Below, piece after piece: positions 27,016 to 42,770 of a stretch of DNA of 64,000 bases. The position numbers and the translations under genes were made by a program. The stretch's first letter is position 1, and the number at the start of each line of letters is the position of its first letter. Origin of the DNA: an uncultured Alcanivorax sp. (GTDB taxonomy: Bacteria; Pseudomonadota; Gammaproteobacteria; Pseudomonadales; Alcanivoracaceae); assembly GCF_947258575.1 (NCBI RefSeq), contig NZ_CAMYIV010000012.1, positions 62,001 to 126,000 of the forward strand. Reading direction: 5' to 3'. The notes beneath the pieces were generated by a model. That model was not told the DNA's origin. It ran no database searches and was given only the letters and a program-made list of their open reading frames with translations.

Positions 27016-29178
27016 ATGAATATTGCAACACAGACAACAAAAAAGAATGCTTCCCGGCGCTTTTCGGGGTTATTGCTAAGTGGGCTCCTGTCTCTGTCTG
27101 CTTCCTTTGCTGGTGCAGATACCTTGACGTCTATCGAGGCCAATTCGTTGTCCGGCGATAGTATGGAAGTGCGTCTTAACTTTGAGGGCGGCGTTCCGGA
27201 AGCCAAGGGTTACAGTATAGAAAAGCCTGCCAGAATTGCTCTGGATCTTATTGGTGCTGATAGTGATGTCGCTGGTAAGCAGCAAAACCTCGGAACGGGA
27301 AATACGAGAAGTGTCACCATCGTTGAGGCGAAAGATCGTACTCGTCTGATCTTCAATCTTGACTCTCTGACGGGTTACTCCACCAAGGTGGATGGCAATA
27401 GTCTGGTCGTGATGCTAGGTAATGATCAGCGTAGCCAAACCGCTCAAGATGAGAGCAAGGCTGGCGGTGATGCAACCGTAAAAAGCATTGATTTTCGCCG
27501 TGGAGATGCTGGTGAGGGCCGAATTGTTATTGGTTTATCAAAAGCCTCTATCCCTGTTGATGTACAGGAAGAGGGCGGCAAAATCGTGGCCAAGTTTGTC
27601 GGTGCCGGTATTTCCAATGACTTGATCAGAAAGCTGGACGTGACTGATTTTGCGACGCCGGTAAAAATCGTGGATACCCGCTCCAGCGATGACAGTACCG
27701 TGGTGGTGATAGAGTCGACAGGAACCTGGGAGTATCTGGCCTATCAGGCGGACAACGAGTTCAGCATTAATGTGAAGCCGGTGACCCGAGCAGAAGCGGA
27801 GCGGCAGAAGAAAGATGCATTTGAATACACCGGTGAAAAATTATCTCTGAATTTCCAGGATATTGAGGTGCGTTCGGTGCTTCAGCTGATTGCAGATTTC
27901 ACCGGTCTGAACTTGGTTGCCTCGGATACAGTAGATGGCCGCATTACTCTGCGTCTGCAGAATGTGCCCTGGGATCAGGCACTGGAGCTGATTCTCAAGA
28001 CCAAAGGTCTGGATAAGCGCCAAGTGGGTAACGTGTTACTGGTTGCTCCTGCTGATGAGATTGCCGCTCGAGAGCAGCTCGAGCTGGAAAGTCAGAAAAA
28101 AATTGAAGCGTTGGCGCCGCTTCGAACCGAATACATCAGCATTAATTATGCCAACGCATCCGATATGAAGAGCCTGATCAGTAATGCTGGCGGCAAGGGT
28201 GAGGCACTGGTTTCCAATCGCGGGTCTGTAGTCGTTGACCAGAGAACAAACACCCTCATCATCCAGGATACCCAGGCCAAACTCGCAGAAATTCGCGGGC
28301 TGATTGATACGCTTGATGTGCCTGTCAGACAGGTCTTGATTGAAGCGCGGGTCGTTGTTGCCAGCAATAATGTTGCAGATGAATTTGGTGTTCGCTGGGG
28401 CGGGTTGGGCTTTGACGGCGAGGGAATGCTGAGAGATAAGCGGACCTTTGGTGTGTCTGGTCGCCTTCAGTCTTTGCGGAATCTTCACCAGTCGAATATT
28501 GATTCAACCGTTTTTCAGGCGACGCCTGCAATCGATCCTGATGATGTGGATTTCGGGCCGGACGATTTCGAGTTTGAAGATCTTGAGAATGGCGATGACC
28601 TGATCGTTGATCTGGGCGTGGATTCTGCAGATGCCTCACGTTTTGCCGTCGGCTTTACGTCTCTGGCTTCAGGCCTGATTGAATTGGAGCTGTCTGCCCT
28701 GGAGGCAGAGGGGCATGGCGAGCTGGTTGCCACTCCCAAGGTGTTAACTGCCGATCAGCAGCCGGCAATCATTGCTTCCGGGCAGCAAGTGCCTTTTGAA
28801 ATTGCCACTGCTTCCGGTGCTACGGCGATCCAGTTTATTGATGCAGAATTGAGCCTGGAGGTGACGCCTCATATCACCCCGGATGGCAATATTATTATGG
28901 AACTGAAGGTCAATAATGATTCCTTTGACCCCGCCGGGACCACAGCAATCAATACCAATCGTGTTGAGACTTCTGTGTTGGTGAACGATGGCGAAACGGT
29001 AGTGCTTGGTGGTATCTTCCAGCAGGAGAAGATCAATTCAGTGACAAAGACCCCTTTCCTGGGGGATTTGCCGTGGATTGGCAATCTGTTCAAGAAGACC
29101 GTCAAGCGTGATAACAAGCAGGAGCTGCTGATCTTCATTACGCCACGGTTGATGAAGGATGCTTTGGCGAATCGGTGA
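27016..29178 (+). CDS. pilQ: Type IV pilus outer-membrane secretin PilQ
   Basis: Forms the outer-membrane gate of the pilus. 720 residues, with a signal peptide ending near SFAGA. Two AMIN domains (about 40-130 and 155-255) bind peptidoglycan. N0 ([22 protein letters not shown], about 275) and N1 ([18 protein letters not shown], about 373) follow. The secretin domain has [13 protein letters not shown] and [29 protein letters not shown]. It carries an unusually acidic insertion at about 496-545. The last base pairs overlap aroK (GTGA). Confidence 0.97.
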   Translation: MNIATQTTKKNASRRFSGLLLSGLLSLSASFAGADTLTSIEANSLSGDSMEVRLNFEGGVPEAKGYSIEKPARIALDLIGADSDVAGKQQNLGTGNTRSVTIVEAKDRTRLIFNLDSLTGYSTKVDGNSLVVMLGNDQRSQTAQDESKAGGDATVKSIDFRRGDAGEGRIVIGLSKASIPVDVQEEGGKIVAKFVGAGISNDLIRKLDVTDFATPVKIVDTRSSDDSTVVVIESTGTWEYLAYQADNEFSINVKPVTRAEAERQKKDAFEYTGEKLSLNFQDIEVRSVLQLIADFTGLNLVASDTVDGRITLRLQNVPWDQALELILKTKGLDKRQVGNVLLVAPADEIAAREQLELESQKKIEALAPLRTEYISINYANASDMKSLISNAGGKGEALVSNRGSVVVDQRTNTLIIQDTQAKLAEIRGLIDTLDVPVRQVLIEARVVVASNNVADEFGVRWGGLGFDGEGMLRDKRTFGVSGRLQSLRNLHQSNIDSTVFQATPAIDPDDVDFGPDDFEFEDLENGDDLIVDLGVDSADASRFAVGFTSLASGLIELELSALEAEGHGELVATPKVLTADQQPAIIASGQQVPFEIATASGATAIQFIDAELSLEVTPHITPDGNIIMELKVNNDSFDPAGTTAINTNRVETSVLVNDGETVVLGGIFQQEKINSVTKTPFLGDLPWIGNLFKKTVKRDNKQELLIFITPRLMKDALANR

Positions 29179-29708
29179 CCAAGACGACTAACCCCTCCCT
29201 GATACTGGTCGGACCCATGGGTGCTGGAAAAAGCACCCTGGGCCGCCACCTTTCCCAGATACTGGATTATCCCTTCTTCGATTCTGACCGGGTTATTGAG
29301 GAAAAGACGGGGGCAGATATCCCGTGGATCTTCGATATGGAAGGCGAGGCCGGTTTTCGCCGTCGTGAGCAGGAGGCGATTGACGAGCTCACCCGCCAGG
29401 ACGGTATCGTGTTGGCCACCGGTGGTGGTGTCGTGGTGACGCCCGAGAATCGGGATATGCTTCATGAGCGCGGCTGCGTGGTCTACCTGTGGACCCCTGT
29501 CGATGTTCAGCTTGCTCGTACCCGCAATGACAAGAATCGCCCTCTGCTGCAAACGCCTGACCCGCGCGCCAAGCTGGAGGCGCTGTTTGCCGAGCGGGAC
29601 CCCCTCTACAGGCAAGTGTCTCATCACGTGGTGTCCACGGCGTCAGGAAACCTGAAAAAGGTGGCGGATGACGTGCTGGCTTGTTTGGTGTCTCACCGGC
29701 AAGGATAA
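29175..29708 (+). CDS. aroK: Shikimate kinase
   Basis: Phosphorylates shikimate in the chorismate pathway. 177 residues. P-loop GPMGAGKST (13-21), shikimate-binding [26 protein letters not shown], and the lid/adenine region RNDKNRPLL. The GTG start overlaps the pilQ stop by 4 nt. The pilQ-aroK-aroB order is conserved in Pseudomonas and makes aroK part of the pilus operon's transcript. Confidence 0.96.
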   Translation: MTKTTNPSLILVGPMGAGKSTLGRHLSQILDYPFFDSDRVIEEKTGADIPWIFDMEGEAGFRRREQEAIDELTRQDGIVLATGGGVVVTPENRDMLHERGCVVYLWTPVDVQLARTRNDKNRPLLQTPDPRAKLEALFAERDPLYRQVSHHVVSTASGNLKKVADDVLACLVSHRQG

Positions 29709-29845
29709 TGTGGCTGTGAGAGGCGGTGTTCGCATCGCAACTGGATGGTGGTGGCATGGTTTTGGTGGTGCCTCGTCCTTGTCTGCAAGAATTACCCGAT
29801 CCCCCTCTTGCCCTTGCATAGATCCAAATGTCTGTCGGAGACCCA

Positions 29846-30925
29846 ATGCGAACACTTCAGGTGGCCTTGGCCGAGCGTAGTTACCCGATTCATATCGGTG
29901 CCGGCTTGCTCGACACCTTTCCCCTTGCCGAGCAGGTGCGCGGCAATCAGGTAATGATCATTACCAACGAGACCATTGCCCCTCTGTATCTGGAGCGTCT
30001 GACCCGTCATTTCACCGCATCGCAGTGCGATACTCTGGTCCTGCCAGACGGGGAAAAATTCAAGACACTGGAAACACTGGAAAGTATTTTTGATGCCCTG
30101 ATGGCCAAGCGCCATTCGCGAACTACCACCTTGATTGCCCTGGGTGGTGGTGTGATCGGCGATATGGTCGGTTTCGCGGCGGCCTGTTATCAGCGAGGGG
30201 TGGACTTCATCCAGGTGCCTACCACTTTGCTGGCCCAGGTGGATTCTTCCGTGGGCGGCAAGACCGCCGTCAATCACCCCCGTGGAAAGAACATGATCGG
30301 CGCGTTCCACCAGCCGCGGCTGGTGCTGATAGACACAGATGTGCTGACTACCCTGCCGCAACGTGAGCTGGCGGCAGGCTATGCGGAAGTCATCAAGTAT
30401 GGCCTGATTCGCGATCCGGATTTTTACCATTGGCTGGAAACCAACAACGACAAGCTGTTGTCCAGAGACACTGAGGCATTATCCGAGGCCATCTATCGCA
30501 GTTGTGAGAACAAGGCGCAGGTGGTGGCCGATGACGAAACCGAACAGGGTAACCGTGCCCTGCTTAATCTGGGCCACACCTTCGGCCATGCGATAGAAAC
30601 GGCCACGGGCTATAGTCAGTGGCTGCATGGTGAAGCGGTAGCGGCCGGCATGCTAATGGCGGTGCATATGTCGGTCAGGCTCGGCTGGGTCGATGCGGCG
30701 CTGGAGCCCGGCCTTGCAGGTGTGTTGGCCCAGTGGCAGCTGCCGGTCACTATTCCTCCGGGGATGACCCCGGATCAGTTTATGGACCTGATGGCACTGG
30801 ACAAGAAAGTGCAGAATGGTCAGCTTCGCCTTGTCTTGCTGCGGCAGCTGGGTGAGGCTGTGGTCACAGCAGACTATGATGCAGTGGCATTACGGCAGAC
30901 GCTGGAGGCTTTTTGTGGAACATGA
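29846..30925 (+). CDS. aroB: 3-Dehydroquinate synthase
   Basis: Converts DAHP to 3-dehydroquinate using NAD and a divalent metal. 359 residues from [18 protein letters not shown]; a GGAG lies 7 nt before this ATG, so I prefer it to the in-frame ATG at 29828. Motifs: [44 protein letters not shown] and the metal ligands in [13 protein letters not shown] 137-nt gap separates it from aroK. The end overlaps the DamX-like gene by 11 nt. Confidence 0.97.
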   Translation: MRTLQVALAERSYPIHIGAGLLDTFPLAEQVRGNQVMIITNETIAPLYLERLTRHFTASQCDTLVLPDGEKFKTLETLESIFDALMAKRHSRTTTLIALGGGVIGDMVGFAAACYQRGVDFIQVPTTLLAQVDSSVGGKTAVNHPRGKNMIGAFHQPRLVLIDTDVLTTLPQRELAAGYAEVIKYGLIRDPDFYHWLETNNDKLLSRDTEALSEAIYRSCENKAQVVADDETEQGNRALLNLGHTFGHAIETATGYSQWLHGEAVAAGMLMAVHMSVRLGWVDAALEPGLAGVLAQWQLPVTIPPGMTPDQFMDLMALDKKVQNGQLRLVLLRQLGEAVVTADYDAVALRQTLEAFCGT

Positions 30926-32486
30926 TGATGATCGTTTTTTCAGTGGTGCATCCCGGGGCGATTATCTCGATGCGCTGACTGCCCATGCTGGTCTGGGTTC
31001 CGTGGTGGCGCTGGAGGGGGACAGTGGTAGCGGCGTGTCTACCTTGCTTGGCCACACGGTGATGGCGCTGCTTGGCGATATGGAGATCGTCCGGATTGAT
31101 GGTGCAGCAGAGCACAATGCCAACGTAGTCGTTGAGTCCCTGTTGCGACACTTCGATATTGACCGCGCTGCATTGCCTGACAAGCTTCGGGAAACCCTGA
31201 CCGACGGTCGGATCCTGGTGGTAGTGGATAACAGCGAAGATCTGCTGGATGAGGCGATTGCGACCATGGCCGCCCTGAAGCAGAAACTGGGTGCCCGCCT
31301 GGGGTATCTGTTCGGTGGCTTGCCCGGCACGGTGGAGAAACTGAAGGGGGCAGATCTGGCCCTGGACGATGTGCTCGATCTTCCATCGCTGGTTGCCGAT
31401 GATATTCAGGATTTTGCCTGGTTTGTGTTGGGTTTTGAGTTGGATGAGGCTCAGGCGGAGCGTCTGCGTCATGACAGTGACGGCAATATTGCCCGGCTTA
31501 TCGAGCTGCTGCGCAGCGGTGATATTGGCGCCCCGATGATGATGTCCGCGGCTCCTGAAGAGGAAGATGACGCCGAGCCTGCCGCCGTATTCGCATCTCG
31601 CCCGGTGGATGAGGATTCGCAGGAAGCATTTCATCTCTCCGCGTCGGCGGTTGATGAGGAGGAGGCTGAGAGTCCTGGTGAGGCGGCTGAGTACCATGAG
31701 GATGATGACCAGGAGCGGCGTGCCGCAGTGACCCCGCCATGGCGCCACGTGGCAGCGGTGGTTGGCCTGCTGGTCGTGGTGGCCATTATCTGGTCGGTTT
31801 TCTCTGGCGGCAGCGATGGCGGCTCCGGGCAGGGAGAGTCACGGCAGCTTGCCCTTCCGGTTCCGGAGCAATCCGGTGCTGAAGAGGGTGCTGGCGAAGC
31901 TCAGGAGCCTGAGACTCGCCCGCTGGCGTCATCCATGGAGCCGGTGGCCAGACTGGAAGACCTTTCCGATCGCCGGGCCGCCGAGCCTGATCAGAAGACC
32001 GATAGCGATGCTGACAGTGTGACTCTGACGCCGGTAACGGATCCGGTCATGCAGTCCGCGCCTGCCCGTCAGGAGCAGGAGGTCCGTGTGGCGCAGGAGC
32101 CTGCGCAGGCGGCGGCACCGGAACCGAAACAGGAAGCGCCGGCCGAGTCTGATGCAGTGCCTGCCAGCGACCCCGCTCTGAGCGGCCTGGATGCTGAGTT
32201 GGGCTACCAGCAGGAAGACTGGCTGGCAACCCTGGATGATAATCGCTGGTTCCTGCAAATTACCGTTACCAGCCAGGAGGCCAGTGCTCGCGGGGTCCTG
32301 GATCAGCTGGAGCGCAGGGGAGCCTATTATCGCGCCGAGCGTAACGGAAAAGCGGTCTATCTGGTGCTCTCCGGGGACTATTCCAGCCGTCAGGCGGCAC
32401 TGGACGCAAAGTCGACGTTGCCTGCAAAGTTGCGCTCTGCCGGCCCTTTTCCCCGCAATATGGCCGACATTCGCGACGAACTTTAA
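30915..32486 (+). CDS. damX: DamX-like protein: AAA domain, membrane helix, SPOR domain
   Basis: 523 residues from a GTG preceded by GGAGG; the open frame upstream merely runs through aroB. The cytoplasmic part (about 1-200) is an AAA/ExeA-like ATPase with P-loop [12 protein letters not shown] (33-44) and Walker B-like [15 protein letters not shown]. An acidic linker precedes one membrane helix (about 278-298). The periplasmic part is a Pro/Glu/Ala-rich linker and a C-terminal SPOR domain (about 440-520; [21 protein letters not shown]). SPOR domains go to the division septum. The aroB-damX order is conserved in gammaproteobacteria. Confidence 0.87.
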   Translation: MEHDDDRFFSGASRGDYLDALTAHAGLGSVVALEGDSGSGVSTLLGHTVMALLGDMEIVRIDGAAEHNANVVVESLLRHFDIDRAALPDKLRETLTDGRILVVVDNSEDLLDEAIATMAALKQKLGARLGYLFGGLPGTVEKLKGADLALDDVLDLPSLVADDIQDFAWFVLGFELDEAQAERLRHDSDGNIARLIELLRSGDIGAPMMMSAAPEEEDDAEPAAVFASRPVDEDSQEAFHLSASAVDEEEAESPGEAAEYHEDDDQERRAAVTPPWRHVAAVVGLLVVVAIIWSVFSGGSDGGSGQGESRQLALPVPEQSGAEEGAGEAQEPETRPLASSMEPVARLEDLSDRRAAEPDQKTDSDADSVTLTPVTDPVMQSAPARQEQEVRVAQEPAQAAAPEPKQEAPAESDAVPASDPALSGLDAELGYQQEDWLATLDDNRWFLQITVTSQEASARGVLDQLERRGAYYRAERNGKAVYLVLSGDYSSRQAALDAKSTLPAKLRSAGPFPRNMADIRDEL

Positions 32487-32498
32487 AAACGAAAAGAC

Positions 32499-32547
32499 CC
32501 CTTGGGTGACTGTTCAATTTGTCGCCCAAGGGCGCAATGTGTAGAAT
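32499..32547 (+). promoter_or_regulatory. Hairpin and sigma-70 promoter in front of gltB
   Basis: CCCTTGGGTGAC (32499-32510) pairs with GTCGCCCAAGGG (32521-32532) with one G-T pair; this is a likely stop for the damX transcript, although no T-run follows. A promoter TTGTCG (32519-32524), 17 nt, TAGAAT (32542-32547) uses the hairpin's right arm as its -35 region. The ATG is at 32630, giving a leader of about 75 nt. Confidence 0.5.
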
Positions 32548-32629
32548 GCATATCCCTTTTTTGCCGTCACCACTATCCTGACGCCATTCGCCTTCTGTAA
32601 GTCTCTGAATTTCAAGAGGAAAGGTTTTG

Positions 32630-38526
<5,897 letters not shown>

Positions 38527-38548
38527 GAAAGCCGAAAGTGTGACACGG

Positions 38549-38573
38549 AGGGCCCGCAATGCGGGCCCTTTTG
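38549..38573 (+). terminator. Rho-independent terminator after gltD
   Basis: AGGGCCCGC pairs perfectly with GCGGGCCCT (9 bp, AAT loop), followed by TTTTGTT, 22 nt after the stop codon. Confidence 0.9.
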
Positions 38574-38674
38574 TTATGCGCACAACGGGCTGAATAGGGT
38601 AAAGTTGCCGGCTATTGCCGATTGTTTCAGGGCGCCGTTCACAGATCTGCGGCGTCAGACCCAAAGGATCACTC

Positions 38675-39736
38675 ATGACCTTCGCTCCTCTACAAAACGA
38701 CCGTTTTCTTCGTGCCCTCAACCGTGAGCCTGTGGATCAGACACCGGTGTGGATGATGCGCCAGGCCGGTCGTTATTTGCCGGAATACCGTGCCAGCCGT
38801 GAGCATGCTGGCTCGTTCATGGACCTTTGCCGGAATGCGGATCTGGCTTGCGAGGTCACCCTGCAGCCGCTGGAACGTTACCCGCTGGATGCAGCCATCC
38901 TGTTCTCCGATATCCTCACCATTCCTGATGCCATGGGCCTGGGGCTGTATTTCGAGACCGGGGAAGGGCCGAAATTTAGCAAGGTGGTGCGCACCGAAGC
39001 AGACGTGGCAGCGCTGCCGATTCCCGATGCGGAAAGCGATCTGGGTTATGTGATGAAGGCGGTCAGCACCATTCGTGGGGCTCTCAATGGCCGGGTTCCC
39101 CTGATCGGCTTTTCCGGCAGCCCGTGGACCCTGGCCACCTACATGGTTGAGGGCGGCTCCAGCAAGGACTTCCGTCATCTCAAGGCCATGGTCTACAGCC
39201 AGCCAGAGTTGGCTCATGCCCTGCTGGATAAATTGGCGCAATCGGTCACCTCGTATCTGAACGCCCAGATTCGCCATGGTGCCCAGGTGGTGCAGATCTT
39301 TGATACCTGGGGTGGCGCTCTGTCCGCCGAGGCCTACCAGCAGTTTTCCCTGAAATACATGCAGAAAATCGTCGATGGCCTGATTCGCGACCACGAAGGC
39401 CGCAAGGTGCCGGTGATCCTGTTCACCAAGAATGGTGGCCTGTGGCTGGAGTCCATGGCCGCTTCCGGTTGTGACGCCCTGGGGCTCGACTGGACCATCA
39501 ATATTGGCGAGGCTCGCCGGCGTGTGGGCAACAAGGTTGCCCTGCAGGGCAACATGGACCCGGCGGTGTTGTATGCGTCTGCGGATGCCATCCGTGCGGA
39601 AGTGAAACGCATCCTGACGGACTTCGGCGATCACCCCGGCCATATTTTCAACCTCGGGCACGGCATCACGCCGCAGGTGGACCCGGCCCATGCGGGTGTC
39701 TTTATCGACGCGGTGCAGGAATTCAGCAGAAAGTAA
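38675..39736 (+). CDS. hemE: Uroporphyrinogen III decarboxylase
   Basis: Fifth step of heme synthesis, converting uroporphyrinogen III to coproporphyrinogen III. 353 residues from [15 protein letters not shown], with AAGGAT upstream; the longer frame lacks family support. Signatures: [16 protein letters not shown], the catalytic Asp in [32 protein letters not shown] and GNMDPAVL. Single gene between the gltD terminator and a heptamer palindrome. gltBD-hemE order as in Pseudomonas. Confidence 0.97.
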   Translation: MTFAPLQNDRFLRALNREPVDQTPVWMMRQAGRYLPEYRASREHAGSFMDLCRNADLACEVTLQPLERYPLDAAILFSDILTIPDAMGLGLYFETGEGPKFSKVVRTEADVAALPIPDAESDLGYVMKAVSTIRGALNGRVPLIGFSGSPWTLATYMVEGGSSKDFRHLKAMVYSQPELAHALLDKLAQSVTSYLNAQIRHGAQVVQIFDTWGGALSAEAYQQFSLKYMQKIVDGLIRDHEGRKVPVILFTKNGGLWLESMAASGCDALGLDWTINIGEARRRVGNKVALQGNMDPAVLYASADAIRAEVKRILTDFGDHPGHIFNLGHGITPQVDPAHAGVFIDAVQEFSRK

Positions 39737-39741
39737 GAAGC

Positions 39742-39872
39742 GGCGAGCTACAAGCTGCAACGCGAATCCGGGGCTTGTCTGGTCTTGCGTCGCAGGCGCC
39801 GCGCAGGGAGATTGGGCGCGGCGCCTTGCGTTCAACACAGATAAAACATTCAATCGCGTTGTAGCTTGAAGA
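39742..39872. repeat. Heptamer-armed palindrome, copy E (GCTACAA)
   Basis: The left arm reads (GCGGCGA) GCTACAA, GCTGCAA, CGCGA; the inverted right arm reads CTTCAA, GCTACAA, CGCGA. The core hairpin GGCGCCGCGC (39795-39804) pairs with GCGCGGCGCC (39816-39825). The core segment TTGGGCGCGGCGCCTTGCG is nearly the same as in copy A (CTGGGCGCGGCCTCTTGCG), although the arm sequences are unrelated. Confidence 0.7.
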
Positions 39873-39887
39873 TTGGGGGGAAGGGGA

Positions 39888-40670
39888 ATGCGCACTGTTA
39901 TAGCGGTCCTGTTGCTGGTGTGGGGAGCACCGGCAATGGCCATGTCACTGGCTCTGGCCAAGGTGGAGCGGGCCGGGGAGGGGGAGAGTGAGCAGCAGGT
40001 CTGCGACCGGGCCTTGCAGATGATGACTGAAGAGCTGCATGTCAGCTTGCTCAGCGTTATTGCAGCCACCGATGATTACCAGAAACGTAAGCTGGCCTAC
40101 AAGCAGCAGGATCGCTCTGAATCCCTGCTTCGGGATGCCTATTTAAGCCAGTTGCAGGAAGAAAAACCCACTCTGCAGGGGCGTCGCTGGAGCGGTTCAC
40201 GCTGCACGCTTCGGGCCCGTTATGTCGCGGATATCGATGCCCTGGCCCGGCGGGTGCCGATTCCCGAGACCTCCCAGGCAATTGGCCCGCAGCACAAGGA
40301 TGAGCCACCGCCAGGTATCGACCCGAAAACCTGGGAGCTGTTCAGTGACAGCCGCGATCGTTCTGCACTGGCACAGGCATTCAGTACCGTGTCGGTGCTG
40401 CGCATGCAGATCAGTGAGTACTATCTGTCCAGCGGCAAGTGGCCGGGCAGCCTGAACGATATGGGGATTGCGCCTGAGCAGGTGGTGGATCAGCGTATCA
40501 AGCGAGCCTACATGCTCCGCGAGGGCATGCTGAAACTGGAGCTGGCTGGCCGGCTGGAGGGCCATGAGCTGACTACCTGGCCGGTGGAGGGAGGGGTGCG
40601 TGGCCTGGAATGGCAATGCTCAACCACCGTTAACATGGGCCCGAACGGGTTCTGTGAGCAGGCGGAATAA
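39888..40670 (+). CDS. Secreted protein with a pilin-like C-terminal head domain
   Basis: 260 residues with a strong GGGGGAAGGGGA ribosome binding site. The N-terminus is an ordinary Sec signal peptide (cleavage near AMA, residue 18), not a prepilin leader. Residues 20-150 contain a helical region with Cys39 and Cys106. Residues about 160-258 resemble the globular head of type IV pilins: the helix end QISEYYLSSGKWPGSL, strands LKLELAG and HELTTWPV, and a disulfide-loop pattern GLEWQCSTTVNMGPNGFC (Cys244, Cys256). The assignment to the pilin family is mine, by eye. It lies alone between two heptamer palindromes. Function unknown. Confidence 0.6.
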   Translation: MRTVIAVLLLVWGAPAMAMSLALAKVERAGEGESEQQVCDRALQMMTEELHVSLLSVIAATDDYQKRKLAYKQQDRSESLLRDAYLSQLQEEKPTLQGRRWSGSRCTLRARYVADIDALARRVPIPETSQAIGPQHKDEPPPGIDPKTWELFSDSRDRSALAQAFSTVSVLRMQISEYYLSSGKWPGSLNDMGIAPEQVVDQRIKRAYMLREGMLKLELAGRLEGHELTTWPVEGGVRGLEWQCSTTVNMGPNGFCEQAE

Positions 40671-40674
40671 CAAA

Positions 40675-40850
40675 CCGAGTTGGAAGTTAAAAGTGCAAAC
40701 GCGGACGACCTGATCTTGCTCCGAAATCTGAGTGGGCCGCGTTCATTGCAGGTGGACGAATACACTTTTTATTGAAGCGTGGGCTGAGCCTTTGTTGTGT
40801 GGCACTACTCTTGCCCGCGCTTTGTCACTTTCAACGTTAAACTTGCAACT
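40675..40850. repeat. Heptamer-armed palindrome, copy F (TGGAAGT/TGCAAGT)
   Basis: Left arm: ACCGAGT, TGGAAGT, TAAAAGT, GCAAACG, CGG. Inverted right arm: TGCAAGT, TTAACGT, TGAAAGT, GACAAAG, CGCGGG. The arms are imperfect but strictly 7-nt phased. The loop contains GTGGGCCGCGTTCATTGC, comparable with the core of copies A and E. The thioesterase stop codon begins at the last base (40850). Confidence 0.65.
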
Positions 40851-41308
40851 CACCCGCCGATCTTGCGCATCTGATAGACGTTATGGGTGATAGCAACCAC
40901 CTCGCCATTGGCGTCTTTCAATTCCACGTCCCATTCGAAGTCGCATTTACCCACCTCTTCGGTGGTCTTTTCGATGCGTGCGATCTCTTCCTCGCTGAGG
41001 GTGACCTCCACTGTGATATCGGTGGTAGCCGGGCGGCGGAAGCGGATCGACATGTCCTTGACGATGGGGTAGCAGCGCTTGGTGTCGAAGGACGTCAGGT
41101 AGATCACCCCGCCGGGCAGTTCGGCGATGGTGTAGAGCGCGCCCGCATACATGATGCCAACATGGTTAATGTTGGGCTCAAAGGGCATCACCATCTTGCA
41201 GTAGCCTCGCTCCACATCCAGGGTCTTTACCCCGCAGCGTTCCACAAACGGAAAAGTCTTTTCGCTGGCGGCTTTGATCAGGGTTTTCTGTTCTTCGGAA
41301 AGGGCCAT
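40850..41308 (-). CDS. Hotdog-fold thioesterase (DUF4442/YiiD-C type)
   Basis: 152 residues from MALSEEQKTLIKAASEK, with AAGGAG upstream; the longer frame has no support. The hotdog core is visible in VERGYCKMVMPFEPNINHVGIMYAGALYTIAELPGG, where NHVGIMYAGALYTIAE corresponds to the active-site helix of PaaI/DUF4442 proteins. FRRPATTDITVEV follows. Such proteins hydrolyse acyl-CoA or act as acyl-binding factors. The substrate cannot be inferred from the sequence. The gene stands alone between two repeat-rich gaps. Confidence 0.75.
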   Translation of the reverse strand: MALSEEQKTLIKAASEKTFPFVERCGVKTLDVERGYCKMVMPFEPNINHVGIMYAGALYTIAELPGGVIYLTSFDTKRCYPIVKDMSIRFRRPATTDITVEVTLSEEEIARIEKTTEEVGKCDFEWDVELKDANGEVVAITHNVYQMRKIGG

Positions 41309-41413
41309 GCTGTTTCTCCTTCGGTTGAGAAGAATGCTAGCAAAGGCCGGCACAGTTGCCGCAAGCCGTTTTGATCATGGCGGTGGAGGAAATGGTCAAA
41401 GAAAGGCTGTGAA

Positions 41414-41468
41414 TACGAGGAGCGGGAAGATAGGCACGAGGAGCGAAAGGCAACACTCGTGCCTTGAA
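41414..41468. repeat. Heptamer repeat, copy J (TACGAGG/CACGAGG)
   Basis: Phased heptamers TACGAGG, AGCGGGA, AGATAGG, CACGAGG, AGCGAAA are followed by a hairpin AGGCACGAG with CTCGTGCCT that reuses the heptamer word. It ends 8 nt before the complement of the phhB stop codon. The 168-nt gap between the thioesterase gene and phhB holds nothing else I recognise. Confidence 0.5.
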
Positions 41469-41476
41469 GCTTGCTT

Positions 41477-41824
41477 TCAGCTAGCGGGGCCCATCAGCGC
41501 GTCGGTCTTGGCTGCGCTGATGAAGTCGTTGCGGTGCAGGCCGCCAATTTTGTGGGTCCACCAGGTGACCGTCACCTTGCCGTACTCGGTGAGTATGGCC
41601 GGGTGATGGCCCTCTTTTTCCGCCAGCTCGCCAACCTGATTGGTAAAAGCCAGGGCGTCGACGAAATTCTTGAAAGAGAAATGCCGTTGCAGCTTCTCGA
41701 TGCCGTCTTCCTCTACCAGAATCCACTCAGGGATTTGAGGATGCAGCTCCTGGCGCTCCTGGTCGGTTACCCGGGGTGCGTCAGCCCGGCATGCTTCGCA
41801 GCTCTGTGTTGTCAGGGAAGTCAT
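41477..41824 (-). CDS. phhB: Pterin-4a-carbinolamine dehydratase
   Basis: Recycles the pterin cofactor of phenylalanine hydroxylase. 115 residues. N-terminal [15 protein letters not shown] is typical of the PhhB type. The catalytic signature [31 protein letters not shown] (His pair and third His) is intact. The canonical partner phhA is not in the window. A heptamer palindrome begins 5 nt before the start codon, so the ribosome binding site is weak or lies in the repeat. Confidence 0.94.
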   Translation of the reverse strand: MTSLTTQSCEACRADAPRVTDQERQELHPQIPEWILVEEDGIEKLQRHFSFKNFVDALAFTNQVGELAEKEGHHPAILTEYGKVTVTWWTHKIGGLHRNDFISAAKTDALMGPAS

Positions 41825-41829
41825 AACAG

Positions 41830-41990
41830 CAGTGAATCGTTAATAGTGAATAGTTAACAGCGAAAACCCAAAAGTCAGCTTTTGGTGCTGTTTCCCGAAG
41901 AGCATAGGACCCGCGCCATTGTTGTCTTGAAGCGCGGGTTTCTGCCTATCCAGTACACACCAAGCCTATTGCTCTTTGCAACTTGCTAGG
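41830..41990. repeat. Heptamer-armed element, copy H
   Basis: Left arm: CAGTGAA, TCGTTAA, TAGTGAA, TAGTTAA, CAGCGAA, AAC (41830-41867). The right end, read on the minus strand, is a different heptamer series GCAAGTT, GCAAAGA, GCAATAG. Two small hairpins lie between: CCAAAAG with CTTTTGG, and ACCCGCG with CGCGGGT. The stop complement of the next gene (41986-41988) lies in the right arm. Confidence 0.5.
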
Positions 41991-42696
41991 CGGGTTCGCA
42001 CAGTCGGACCGGGTCACCATTGGTGCCGCCGGGGGCCATTTTCTTCAATAGCCGTCGCAGCTTTTCCATGTCCGTGTCGTCGCGAACGCGGCCGGGAATT
42101 TCCATGCCGTCGGCCAGATTCAGCAGTACGGCCTTCATCTTTTCGGGCATCAGTACCGGCTGACGGTGCTGCAACACATAGATGCGGTCGCCACGCTTGA
42201 ACAGCATGAAACCATAGTAGTAGGTGCCGCTTTCCGCCTCGCTGTCTTTCACCTGGGCGGCATCCACATTAATGCCGATGATGGCGAACAGGGCACGTGG
42301 ATCGGCGTCTTCCAGGAATTCCCGGTAGGAGGCTTCCGCACTGGTGATCATGGGGGCCTTGGCCACTACTTCACGCAGATAGCTGTTCAGGGTCAGGTTA
42401 AGCAGGGTCAGATCGGAGGCAAACCGTGGTGCCTGGATCATCGGGTGATTTTCCGCACTCAGATAGTCCACGCGGAACAGGCGCCCGCTGCCGTCCCAGA
42501 AGGTGGTGGAGCCACCATGGCGGTCGCAGCGTTCGTCGAGCACCACTTCACCCCGGAAGGTGTTGATACTCATATCCAGAATATAGGCGCCAGCGGGAGA
42601 GAAGTAGTAGTCACCTTGCCGTTCGCCCTGCAGATTCTGGCAGCTGGCGAGCAGTAGGGTGCAGATCAGTAACGCGGCAGTTTTAATTGTTTTCAT
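41986..42696 (-). CDS. Putative lipoprotein of unknown function
   Basis: 236 residues with lipobox LLASC (Cys19). The mature protein opens with QGDYYFSPAGAYILDMSINTFRGEVVLDERC and continues with an alpha/beta pattern and a basic C-terminal helix (MEKLRRLLKKMAPGG). Three cysteines including the lipidated one. I recognise no family. It is the last gene of a minus-strand run with the small secreted protein and the desaturase upstream; the 74-nt gap suggests a shared transcript. Confidence 0.6.
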   Translation of the reverse strand: MKTIKTAALLICTLLLASCQNLQGERQGDYYFSPAGAYILDMSINTFRGEVVLDERCDRHGGSTTFWDGSGRLFRVDYLSAENHPMIQAPRFASDLTLLNLTLNSYLREVVAKAPMITSAEASYREFLEDADPRALFAIIGINVDAAQVKDSEAESGTYYYGFMLFKRGDRIYVLQHRQPVLMPEKMKAVLLNLADGMEIPGRVRDDTDMEKLRRLLKKMAPGGTNGDPVRLCEPA

Positions 42697-42770
42697 TATT
42701 CGCCCCGGATAGAAAAAGCCCGTCGATCATAGCACACCCAGCCGGATGTGCAGCGATTGGCATTGATCTC

